Below are positions 17,096 through 24,489 of a stretch of 51,056 nucleotides of DNA, one piece after another. The notes under the pieces are model-generated. The model saw only the letters and a program-made list of their open reading frames with translations. It searched no databases and was not told the origin of the DNA. The DNA is from an uncultured Acidobacteriaceae bacterium (GTDB taxonomy: Bacteria > Acidobacteriota > Terriglobia > Terriglobales > Acidobacteriaceae), in the NCBI GenBank assembly GCA_937879855.1, contig CALFMO010000046.1, positions 1-51,056 of the forward strand. Reading direction: 5' to 3'. Both the position numbers and the translations under genes were made by a program. Positions within the stretch are counted from its first letter, which is position 1; every line of letters starts with the position of its first letter.

Positions 17096-18769
17096 TTATG
17101 CGGCGAGTGCAGGCTTGGCTGCACGGGCGTAGAGGACGTCGGCTATAAAATCCATGTCAGAAATCAGACCCGCCTGTGCGCGATGAATGGCGGGCAAATC
17201 TAAGCTCAATTCAAAGGCGGGCATCTCGGTCTCGCTGATACCACCCGCTCCGCAAACCCAGCGCAGCCCTTCTTCCGCGACCTTGAGCGCGGCCTCGCGC
17301 GCGAATATGCGGCCGAGCGCAGCGACCGCGGTTGCGTCAAAGCGCCGGGGAGCTTTTTCGTTCAACTTGTTTTCGGCGAGCAGCGCGGCGCGACGCGCCA
17401 GGCAACCCGCGCTTTCGGCATAAGCAATCCACTCTCCCAGGCGTAGGAGAATGTGCTGATAACGTGTGAGCCGGGCAAGGCGCGCTCTTTCCAAAAGTTC
17501 AGCCAGCGCGTGATGCGCCAGTGCGGCGAAGTTTGCACCGACATTCGGATGGCGCGCATGCAGAGCTTCCAACTCGCGCGCTTTCTCGTGGTAGTGCTGG
17601 CCACGCGTCTTTAGGTGAAGCTGCCACCGGTCGCGGCTAATGGTCATCTCCATGATTTCGGAAGTGCCTTCATAGATCGTGGTGATGCGAACATCGCGGC
17701 TGATCTTCTCCACCAGATATTCGTGGGTGTAGCCATAGCCGCCCAGCGCCTGGATGCTGGCCTCGGCAGCCGCGTTCCCTGCTTCGGTTGCCATGTACTT
17801 GGCGATGGCGCCCTCGGTGTTGAGGCTACCTTCGCCGGCATCGATGCGCTCCGCAGTCTGCTCGATATAGGCGCGCGCGGCTTCCAACCGCGCCACATGC
17901 GGCACAATCAGCTTGTGGGTATAGCCTTGCTTTTCAGAGAGCGGGGCTCCGGCCTGAATGCGCTTGGTCGAATATGGAATCGCACGATCGAGCGCGGCCC
18001 ATCCCGCTCCCAGTCCAAAGGCCGCGACCATCAGGCGGGTGTAGCCAAAAACGGCTTGCGCCTGATTGAGACCCTGACCTTCGACGCCGCCGATGAGCCG
18101 GTCAGCGTCTACATAAACGTCGTTGAAGGCAAGCGCGGCCGTGTTGCTGAGGCGAATACCGTGCTTGTCCTCGGGCTCGTCGTGTGTGAATCCCTTCGCG
18201 TCTTTCTCCACCACGAACCAGCTGGGACCAGCCGGAGTGCTGGCCAGTACGGTGTAGGCGCCGGCGATTCCGCCGTTGCTGATCCACTGCTTGTTGCCGT
18301 TGATCTTGTAGCCGACGATCTTGTCGTCCTTCATGACTCGATCGGCGGTGGTACGGAGCGCGCCCAGATCGCTGCCTGCTTCCGGTTCCGTAGCGCCGTA
18401 GGCGAAGAGAAGTCCTTCATCGGCGATGCGGCTCAGCCAGATTTTCTTTTGTTCATGCGTGGCGCCAACCGTGATGGGATCGCTGCCCAGAAACGTCGCC
18501 AGCACCGATGTCGCGATTCCGAGATCGATGCGCGCCATCTCCTCGCAAATGCAGTAGACGTCGAACGTGCCGCCGCCCATGCCGCCGAACTCTTCAGGAA
18601 TGAAAAGCAGTTGGATTCCCAGCTTGTCGGGGCTGCACATGTCGCGCACAATCTCGATGGGGCATTCGTCGCGCTCGTCGAGATCGATCAGGACCTCGTC
18701 GGGCAGGCGCTTCTTGGCAAACTCTTTGAGCGATTTCAAACTCAGTTTCAGCGTCTTGGATGCAAGCAT
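17096..18769 (-). CDS. Acyl-CoA dehydrogenase with a C-terminal extension
   Basis: FAD enzyme introducing a 2,3-double bond into an acyl thioester and passing electrons to ETF. 557 residues from ATG 18769, preceded by AGGAG. Recognisable are the YGATEPEAGSDLGALRT flavin/substrate region, KQWISNGG, and RITTIYEGTSEIMEMTISRD, where the Glu of YEGT is the usual catalytic base. The core ends near residue 400. About 150 helical residues follow, as in the larger VLCAD/FadE-like members. It starts seven bases after etfA and ends 64 bases before the megasynthase, so it is sandwiched between its electron acceptor and a chain-building enzyme. It could act on the synthase product, on an ACP- or CoA-bound intermediate, or in reverse as a reductase. 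The sequence does not decide. Assignment to the family is firm and the substrate is unknown. Confidence 0.93.
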   Translation of the reverse strand: MLASKTLKLSLKSLKEFAKKRLPDEVLIDLDERDECPIEIVRDMCSPDKLGIQLLFIPEEFGGMGGGTFDVYCICEEMARIDLGIATSVLATFLGSDPITVGATHEQKKIWLSRIADEGLLFAYGATEPEAGSDLGALRTTADRVMKDDKIVGYKINGNKQWISNGGIAGAYTVLASTPAGPSWFVVEKDAKGFTHDEPEDKHGIRLSNTAALAFNDVYVDADRLIGGVEGQGLNQAQAVFGYTRLMVAAFGLGAGWAALDRAIPYSTKRIQAGAPLSEKQGYTHKLIVPHVARLEAARAYIEQTAERIDAGEGSLNTEGAIAKYMATEAGNAAAEASIQALGGYGYTHEYLVEKISRDVRITTIYEGTSEIMEMTISRDRWQLHLKTRGQHYHEKARELEALHARHPNVGANFAALAHHALAELLERARLARLTRYQHILLRLGEWIAYAESAGCLARRAALLAENKLNEKAPRRFDATAVAALGRIFAREAALKVAEEGLRWVCGAGGISETEMPAFELSLDLPAIHRAQAGLISDMDFIADVLYARAAKPALAA

Positions 18770-18776
18770 GATCTCC

Positions 18777-19763
18777 TCACTTGGCGGCAACGCCGCGCAA
18801 TTCACGGGCTTTTTTGGTCAGTTCCGGAAGGAATTCGAGGAGGTCATCCACGATTCCGACGTCGGCCACCTGGAAAATCGGGGCCTTCGGATTTTTGTTG
18901 ATCGCGATCAGGAACGGGCTTCCTTTGATGCCAGCCAAATGCTGGAACGCCCCGCTGATGCCGCAAGCCAGATAGACCTTGGGCTTGACGGTTTTTCCCG
19001 ACGAACCCACCTGGCGGGACTTCGCCATCCACTTGGCGTCTACCACAGGCCGCGAACAACTCACCGCGGCGCCGAGCACCTCAGCCAGTTCCTCCGCGAG
19101 GCCGACATTATCTTTTTCCTGTATGCCGCGGCCGATGGAAACCAGCACGCTGTGCTTGGTGATATCCACATCGCCTGCCTCGGCCACGATGGTCTCGAGG
19201 TAACGGCGTCGCGCCACCAGCGTGCCGACCTCGGATGACTTGTCTACGACTGCGCCCGCTGTGGGAAGGCTCGCCAGCGGTTTGAAGGCGCCCGGGCGAA
19301 TGTTAAGGACCGCGCCGGAAGAAATGTCGCAGTGCACGTGCGAATTCACTTGTCCACCGAATTCCTGACGAACGAGTTTGAGCGAGTTTCCTTCGACCCC
19401 GTCGATCGCCAGCACATCGGAAGCGAACGCGGAGTTCAGTTTGATGGAAAGGCCCGGAGCTAGATCGATCCCAAAGTGATCGTGATTGACGAGCACAATG
19501 CTTCCCGCCGGCAGAATTCGAACCAGCGCCTGCCGCACTAACTCGGCATTCGCGTACGCCAGAGCTGCATTGGCGACTTTCCAAATCTCACCGAAGCCGG
19601 AACCGATCGCACTGCAAGCGGTCTCGAGCTCCGGACCGGAGCCGGTGAGAATCGCTGTGGGAGCCACGGTGGCATCGATTTTTTTCGCGGCGGCTACGAG
19701 TTCGGCCGCAGAATCATCGACCGCTCCACCTCTGTGCACGATGTAAGCAAAAATGCGAGGCAT
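18777..19763 (-). CDS. etfA: Electron transfer flavoprotein alpha subunit
   Basis: 328 residues. N-terminal ETF domain, then the FAD-binding C-terminal domain: GRGIQEKDNVGLAEELAEVL, SRPVVDAKWMAKSRQVGSSG and KPKVYLACGISGAFQHLAGI, with INKNPKAPIFQVADVGIV near the end, all standard for EtfA. It takes electrons from the adjacent acyl-CoA dehydrogenase and delivers them to the membrane oxidoreductase encoded upstream. Its ATG shares a base with the TAA of etfB (TAATG), indicating translational coupling. The gene is slightly longer than a typical EtfA C-terminal module but otherwise unremarkable. Confidence 0.95.
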   Translation of the reverse strand: MPRIFAYIVHRGGAVDDSAAELVAAAKKIDATVAPTAILTGSGPELETACSAIGSGFGEIWKVANAALAYANAELVRQALVRILPAGSIVLVNHDHFGIDLAPGLSIKLNSAFASDVLAIDGVEGNSLKLVRQEFGGQVNSHVHCDISSGAVLNIRPGAFKPLASLPTAGAVVDKSSEVGTLVARRRYLETIVAEAGDVDITKHSVLVSIGRGIQEKDNVGLAEELAEVLGAAVSCSRPVVDAKWMAKSRQVGSSGKTVKPKVYLACGISGAFQHLAGIKGSPFLIAINKNPKAPIFQVADVGIVDDLLEFLPELTKKARELRGVAAK

Positions 19764-20551
19764 TATTTCAACCCTCCCTTCGCTGCTACCAACTCAAGAA
19801 CTTTGTCGGCGTTCTCTTCCCGGCTGCCGTGGAGGATCTCGGCTCCCTTGCTGGCGGCGGGAATGAAGTAGTCCACTCGCTTGACTTTTGCGGCCGATTC
19901 TCCGACTGCGCCCTGATCGACGCCGAGGTCTGAAGCTGTCGAAGTCGGGATGGGCACAGATGCAACCTGCCGAATGCCTCTCATCCCGACATAGCGTGGC
20001 TCGTTAATGCCGGTCTGAATGGAGAGCACGCAAGGCAGATCGATTTCGTTCATCTCCTTGTTGCCGCCTTCGATCTCTCGGCTGACTTTCAGCTTCCCGT
20101 CTTCCACGGAAATCGAATTCACCAGCGAGGCGAAGGGATAGTCGAGCATCGCCGCCAGCATTCCGCCGACCTGGGCGGCGCCATCGTCGGCCTGCACGCC
20201 GGTGAGGATCAGGTCGTAACGGCCTTTCTGAACGAAAGCTTTGAGAATGGTCGCGACGCCCTTGCCGTCGGATCCGTTGAAGGTGTCATCGGAAACAAGC
20301 GCTGCCTGATTCGCACCCATGGCCAGTTCCCGGCGCAGGATCTCCTCGCCCTCTTCGCCATCCACGGTGACCACAGTGACATTGCCGCCAACGCGGTCGC
20401 GAATCTGCAGGGCCTCTTCGACCGCGTAGTTGTCCGCCTCGTTCACCGAGTAAACGAATTCTTCGCGCTCGATGTCGTTTCCGGCGGCGTTGAGTTCAAT
20501 CTCGTTCTCCGAGGTATCGGGCACTCTTCGCGCACACACCAGGATTTCCAT
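19763..20551 (-). CDS. etfB: Electron transfer flavoprotein beta subunit
   Basis: 262 residues from ATG 20551; GGAGG sits seven bases upstream, and the in-frame extension to 20611 overlaps the previous gene. Family features are the start MEILVCARRVPDTS, the conserved VNEADNYAVEEALQIRD stretch (AMP and dehydrogenase-contact region), LILTGVQADDGAAQVGGMLA (ETF beta signature) and EIDLPCVLSIQTGINEPRY. It pairs with EtfA to carry electrons from acyl-CoA dehydrogenase to the quinone oxidoreductase. Only two bases separate it from the stop of the upstream iron-sulfur gene, so these genes form one operon. Confidence 0.95.
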   Translation of the reverse strand: MEILVCARRVPDTSENEIELNAAGNDIEREEFVYSVNEADNYAVEEALQIRDRVGGNVTVVTVDGEEGEEILRRELAMGANQAALVSDDTFNGSDGKGVATILKAFVQKGRYDLILTGVQADDGAAQVGGMLAAMLDYPFASLVNSISVEDGKLKVSREIEGGNKEMNEIDLPCVLSIQTGINEPRYVGMRGIRQVASVPIPTSTASDLGVDQGAVGESAAKVKRVDYFIPAASKGAEILHGSREENADKVLELVAAKGGLK

Positions 20552-20553
20552 CT

Positions 20554-22680
20554 TTAACCTCCAACCGTTGCAGTTTCTAATTTCTGTGCCTGGGCCGGGC
20601 AGCCCTCGCAAACCATGTGCTGATCGACCAGTTCGGCCAGGTCAATCACCGACATCTTCCCTTCCATGCCGGCGACCTTGATCGCGTCCTCAATGTTCAC
20701 CATGCAGAAGGGGCACGCGGTCACGATCACGTTCGCCCCGGCTTCCGCAGCCATGCGCACGCGGACGACGCCCATCCTCTGCTCCTCTCTAGGTTCGTAG
20801 AAGAGCATGAGTCCGCCACCACCGCAGCAGAACGAGCGGTCGCGCGAACGCTGCATTTCAATGCGGTTCAATCCCGGGATCGAGTCGAGAACATCGCGGG
20901 GATCGTCGTAGACTTGATTGTGGCGGCCCAAGTAACACGGGTCGTGGTAGGTGTAAACATGGCCTCTATCTTCGAGCCACTTTTCCACAGAGTTGAAACG
21001 GAGATTGCCCGATTTTGCCTCGCGGGCCAGTACCTGGCTGATGTGCTCGACCGGCGGCACATCTTTATAGTCGTGTTTCAGCGCGTTGAAAGCGTGTGGG
21101 TCGGCGGTAACGATGCTCTGCACTCCCGCTGCTTTGATCGCTTCGGTGTTGTGATCTCGCAGAGCCGTGAACAACATCTCCTCGCCGAAGCGGCGCACTT
21201 CGTGGCCGCTGTCCCGCTCTGCCGCGCCCAGAATGCCGAAGTTTTTTCCGAGGCGAGTTAGAATGTGCGCGGTGGCCCGGCCGATCGACTGCATGCGGTC
21301 GTCGTAGGAAGTGATGCTGTCGACGAAATATAACGTGTCCGCGCCATTCTTGCCGTCGAGGACTTTGATTTTTCCGTCCGGCCCGAGTTCCGGCGACTTG
21401 GCCCAATCGCCTCGTTTCTTCTCGATCTTGCCGTACGGATTGCCACGACTCTCCAGCGCCTTCAGCGGCTTTTGCAGGGACTGCGGCACGTTCCCGTCGT
21501 CGATCATTCCCCGGCGCAGGTCGACGATCTTGTCGATGTACTCGACCAGTAGAGGGCATTCTTCTTCACAAGCGCCGCAGGTGGTGCAGGACCAGATCTC
21601 ATCTTCGGAATAGATTGTGCCGATCAGCGGGTGGCTGTTGTTCGCCTTGCCCAACACGGGATAATGCTGGAACACATAGTCTCGGGCCTTGGTGGTGAGG
21701 AAGCGCGGCGCCAGCGGCCGGCCCACCTTGTTAGCCGGACAATTGTCGGCGCAACGTCCGCAGTCAGCGCAGGAATAGAAATCGAGCATGTGCTTCCAGG
21801 TGAAGTCTTCGAAGGTCTTCACGCCGAAAGATTTCACCTGATCCAGTTGCTCGTCGGAAACGCCCCAGCGTACCGGCTTGAGAGTTCCCCGCTGCAGCTT
21901 GGAGAAATAGATGCTGAACAGCGACGTCTCCACGTGGAACTGGATTCCAAAGGGCCGATAGCACAGCAAGAAATAAAATGCGATCTCATGGACGAGATAG
22001 GCTCCGATGTTGAAGCTCCGGAGCGTCGCCAACGGCATCGAGCCAATCGCCACCTGCAGCATCCATGGCAGAGAGAATGCGGCCAGAGCTTCCGCCGGTT
22101 GGCCCTGCTGCAAATGTCCGGCAGAGCGACTGGCCGCGAACAGGCTGTCAGCAACCATCAGGAGTGCAATGAGCCCCAGGAGAAAAATCGCGTCTGCGGT
22201 GTGGCCCTTGCCGTACTTCGCAGGCACAGCGTATCGAGCGGGTTTGAAAATCAGGCGGCGGCTTGCCGCCACGACCATACATAAGAAGACGACGGTCGCC
22301 GCGTAGTCGGTGACCAGGTCATAGATCTCCCCGGTTCTTCCCGACAGGCCTGGCATCACAAAATTTGGAGAGACTCCCACGATCAGTACTGTGAAGGCCC
22401 GCATCGCGAGGAGAATGAATCCAGCGAAGATAAGAATGTGGAGAGTTCCGGCGAACTTGTAGCGCGGATGCTTCCACTGTCCCAGCCAGAACTTGAAAAC
22501 TCTTCCGAGCCGCATGAAGGGCTGATCAAAGCGCGGATCGCGCTGCGCTCGAAGTAGCGGGACCAGCCGCTTCCACACGATGTAAGCAAAGCAGGCTACT
22601 CCGAGAACATGGAGGGCCAGGAAGAGTTCCCGGCCGGGAACCAGCCAATTCACGACGTCTTGGGGTGAAATACCTACCAC
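20554..22680 (-). CDS. Membrane iron-sulfur oxidoreductase, ETF:menaquinone oxidoreductase (EMO) type
   Basis: 708 residues. The N-terminal 260 residues contain several membrane helices of the NarI/heme b type, with His at 24, 81 and 231 as possible ligands. They are followed by two [4Fe-4S] motifs, CADCGRCADNCP (304-315) and CTTCGACEEECP (365-376), and a C-terminal HdrD-like CCG domain with YHDPCYLGRHNQVY and SFCCGGGG, then ACPFC and CEGCP. This architecture is that of the membrane oxidoreductases that pass electrons from ETF to menaquinone. The position directly before etfB-etfA-acyl-CoA dehydrogenase strongly supports that role. It is the first gene of the proposed operon with the lipid synthase. 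The 108-base upstream gap should hold the promoter, though I see only a weak candidate. Confidence 0.88.
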   Translation of the reverse strand: MVGISPQDVVNWLVPGRELFLALHVLGVACFAYIVWKRLVPLLRAQRDPRFDQPFMRLGRVFKFWLGQWKHPRYKFAGTLHILIFAGFILLAMRAFTVLIVGVSPNFVMPGLSGRTGEIYDLVTDYAATVVFLCMVVAASRRLIFKPARYAVPAKYGKGHTADAIFLLGLIALLMVADSLFAASRSAGHLQQGQPAEALAAFSLPWMLQVAIGSMPLATLRSFNIGAYLVHEIAFYFLLCYRPFGIQFHVETSLFSIYFSKLQRGTLKPVRWGVSDEQLDQVKSFGVKTFEDFTWKHMLDFYSCADCGRCADNCPANKVGRPLAPRFLTTKARDYVFQHYPVLGKANNSHPLIGTIYSEDEIWSCTTCGACEEECPLLVEYIDKIVDLRRGMIDDGNVPQSLQKPLKALESRGNPYGKIEKKRGDWAKSPELGPDGKIKVLDGKNGADTLYFVDSITSYDDRMQSIGRATAHILTRLGKNFGILGAAERDSGHEVRRFGEEMLFTALRDHNTEAIKAAGVQSIVTADPHAFNALKHDYKDVPPVEHISQVLAREAKSGNLRFNSVEKWLEDRGHVYTYHDPCYLGRHNQVYDDPRDVLDSIPGLNRIEMQRSRDRSFCCGGGGLMLFYEPREEQRMGVVRVRMAAEAGANVIVTACPFCMVNIEDAIKVAGMEGKMSVIDLAELVDQHMVCEGCPAQAQKLETATVGG

Positions 22681-22788
22681 GGCCTACACCCTGACTTTGT
22701 CAACTGCCTATGCCAATCGGAAGCGGAGTTTTTCTCCGTTCAGTCCGTGGCGCAGGTTCGAATCTTGGAGGGCTTGAATGCCCTTCTT
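22681..22788 (-). other. Upstream region of the ETF/lipid-synthase operon
   Basis: A 108-base gap. It contains a GGGCTTGAATGCCC hairpin (22770-22783) and a CGGAG-TTTTT-CTCCG hairpin (about 22726-22740). On the operon strand a TTGACA lies only about 20 bases before the start codon, too close to be a usable -35 without a -10 inside the gene. No confident promoter. Confidence 0.4.
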
Positions 22789-23178
22789 TTATGCGTAGTC
22801 GATCGGATTCTTCTCAAACCAGTGTTCATCGCGAGTTTCGCTGATCTTTTTCCAGGCGCCGGAGGCGACGCTGGCGGTGAGTTGACGGTTCTCCCAGATC
22901 ATGCCCGCGCCAAATCCGATGGCTCCGCCGAGCAAGCCGAAAGCTACCGTTCTGCTGGAGGAACGCCGCCCGTTGCCTTTTAGGCTCCCGCCCAATGCCC
23001 CTAGAAACGCCCCCACCATTGCGGGCGCTAACGCATGCCGGGCTGATTCGCTGAGATCGGAAGCGAGCGATTCCTCCTTGAGGAATTCATCTTCCGCTTC
23101 GTGCGCCCCTTCGAGGGCGGAATTCACTAGCTTCTGACCATAATCAACGCTGGATTTGGACCATTCCAAAAAATTCAT
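22789..23178 (-). CDS. Small glycine-zipper membrane protein of unknown function
   Basis: 129 residues from ATG 23178; GAGGTAGAG lies just upstream and the frame extension to 23208 is less likely. The protein begins with an amphipathic, acidic N-terminal half (MNFLEWSKSSVDYGQKLV, then Glu-rich). Two Gly/Ala-rich hydrophobic stretches follow, around residues 55-70 (APAMVGAFLGALGG) and 80-98 (VAFGLLGGAIGFGAGMIW), with a basic loop between them and a charged C-terminus. The GxxxG spacing suggests a helical hairpin in the membrane. I do not recognise the family. It lies upstream of the ETF operon on the same strand, separated by 108 bases, and no functional link is evident. Confidence 0.7.
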   Translation of the reverse strand: MNFLEWSKSSVDYGQKLVNSALEGAHEAEDEFLKEESLASDLSESARHALAPAMVGAFLGALGGSLKGNGRRSSSRTVAFGLLGGAIGFGAGMIWENRQLTASVASGAWKKISETRDEHWFEKNPIDYA

Positions 23179-23220
23179 CTCTACCTCATGTCGCGACCGG
23201 TACTGCATTTCAATTCGGGC

Positions 23221-23498
23221 CTATGCAGCCCGTCGCGAACCTTCCATCCGCGATTCAATACACGCGAGCAAGTCTTCCAAACTCATGCCCTGATCAAGCA
23301 TGACAGTAGCGTGCGCCCATCGAGTCCCACCGCTTCACCTGCCCGAACCAACCTCTCGATGGCTCCATACACTGAGACTTGATGGGATTCGTGCAGGCGA
23401 GTAACAAAAACTCCCAGGGCATCGGTGGTCTCTACTCCGGCAGGCACGCGGTCAACCTCAGTCCCAAAGTAGAACTTTGCGTGGAACGCAGTCAGCAA
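23221..23498 (-). pseudogene. Small gene of unknown function with a probable frameshift
   Basis: The frame from a TTG at 23498 encodes about 65 well-formed residues (TEVDRVPAGVETTDALGVFV, then SVYGAIERLVRAGEAVGLDG and RTLLS) and then stops after CLIRA. In the overlapping frame the sequence continues naturally as MLDQGMSLEDLLACIESRME and stops at 23221-23223. Joining RTLLS to MLDQG needs a one-base change near 23308, so the product was probably about 92 residues. The family is not recognised. A CRP/FNR-like palindrome lies 18 bases upstream of the TTG. Whether this is real decay or an assembly error cannot be told from the sequence. Confidence 0.45.
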
Positions 23499-23515
23499 TG
23501 CCCGTCACGCCGCAA

Positions 23516-23531
23516 TGTGACGGTCGTCACT
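23516..23531. promoter_or_regulatory. CRP/FNR-type palindrome upstream of two divergent broken genes
   Basis: TGTGACGGTCGTCACT fits TGTGA-N6-TCACA with one mismatch. It lies between the leftward small gene (start 23498) and the rightward hemerythrin remnant. Binding is inferred from the consensus only. Confidence 0.45.
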
Positions 23532-23562
23532 CTCGGAAAGTGACCGTCAAACTAGCGCTAAT

Positions 23563-24067
23563 GTGCGATATCGAATGAATGCCACCGATCCCTGCCATTC
23601 CACTTCAGCAAGCAGTCGGAACCATAGGAATCAGGGAGGTTTTTGCCAGGAACGAAACACAGGGGCTGAGGACACCATCGACGCCCTGCTCTGCGGCGCG
23701 ATGTATTTCAGCGAAGAGGTTGCAGCAATTTCATCACTTAATTCCAATCATGATCAAATTGTGCTCTTCCCCTATATCGCGCGCACCGGAGGAGGCCGTG
23801 ATTCAGGCAGAACCCGTGCTCCCGGCTCCCTTCGGAACGGTCGAGAATCCGGTTGCAATGATGGAACACGAGCACGATTCTGCGGGCAAAGCGCTCCGCG
23901 CGATTCGTGAGGCCAGCAACAATTTTGCGCTGCCATCCGATGCTTGCATCAGCTACCGAACGCTCAACGGGGCGCTCCAAGGCTTCGAGGCGGCTCTTCA
24001 TCAGCACATTCACCTCGAAAACAACTTCCTGTTTCCACGTGCCATCGCAATGGAAAAGTCTCACTGA
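23563..24067 (+). pseudogene. Remnant of a RIC/ScdA-type di-iron (hemerythrin-like) iron-sulfur repair protein
   Basis: The last 90 residues, in the frame ending at 24067, are clear RIC/YtfE hemerythrin domain: APFGTVENPVAMMEHEHDSA, then LHQHIHLENNFLFPRAIAME, with the His and Glu ligands of a di-iron site. The piece that should precede them, DQIVLFPYIAR, lies in another frame (23563 frame). Joining YIAR to PEEAVIQAEP needs removal of one base near 23790. Upstream of that, no frame gives a convincing ScdA N-terminal domain or the first His ligands. Family members repair Fe-S clusters after NO or oxidative damage. This copy looks truncated and frameshifted and is probably non-functional, unless the break is an assembly error. 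A CRP/FNR-like site lies about 40 bases upstream. Confidence 0.6.
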
Positions 24068-24489
24068 CCTATCTTTGATTGGAGGAGGCGACGTGGGAAT
24101 CGCAACGGTTGAAGTTATCTCTGGAAGTTTGGGCGCCGAGTCTTCGGTCGGAATTTCAGGCTGCCGCGCTGGTTGGACCTGCCTTTGCGGTCCCTGAAAT
24201 ACCTCCTGCTGATTTTTTCGTCTGTGCGGTAACGATGATGTCGGCCGAAACGATTGCGAACTTCGTTGCAAAGACCCTATGCACTTGTCGTCGACGTCCG
24301 CATGCTTAATTTATTTCGCTTCATGGGAAGCGCAACCGCCTATTCCTGATCGCTTTCCTGTCAAAATCCCCACCCTGTCCCTGAAAATACGCAGGGACAA
24401 GGGTGGGGCACCCGATTCATCGTTACTACCAACAACTACCGCGCTTCGCGCGGTGGACAGCCGTGGGCGGCTGTCCCCACATGCATCAA
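24068..24489. other. 420-base spacer without a convincing gene
   Basis: It holds a strong ribosome-site sequence GGAGGAGG before a 34-codon GTG frame (24092-24196) of doubtful reality, a long CCCCACCC-type palindrome (24368-24409), and two hairpins, ACCGCGCTTCGCGCGGT (24436-24452) and GGACAGCCGTGGGCGGCTGTCC (24455-24476). The last lies just past the end of gdhA and could act in its 3' end, although no U-tract follows. Confidence 0.6.
24368..24409. repeat. Dispersed palindrome, CCCCACCCTGTC...GACAAGGGTGGGG family (copy 1)
   Basis: Arms CCCCACCCTGTCCCTG and CAGGGACAAGGGTGGGG fold with one mismatch around a short loop. The flanks TCAAAAT and CACCC are shared with the copy at 40091-40124. Confidence 0.85.

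Noticed and set aside
22755..22764. GGTTCGAATC, a T-arm-like sequence suggesting a tRNA
   Set aside because: No matching acceptor stem, D arm or anticodon arm can be built upstream, and the T stem itself has a mismatch.
22770..22783. GGGCTTGAATGCCC hairpin as a rho-independent terminator
   Set aside because: The T-rich run follows only on the + strand, where no gene ends; it would not stop the leftward transcripts.
24092..24196. 34-codon GTG frame behind a strong GGAGGAGG ribosome site
   Set aside because: The translation has no recognisable feature and stops quickly. It could be a remnant or a leader peptide, but there is too little to support a gene.
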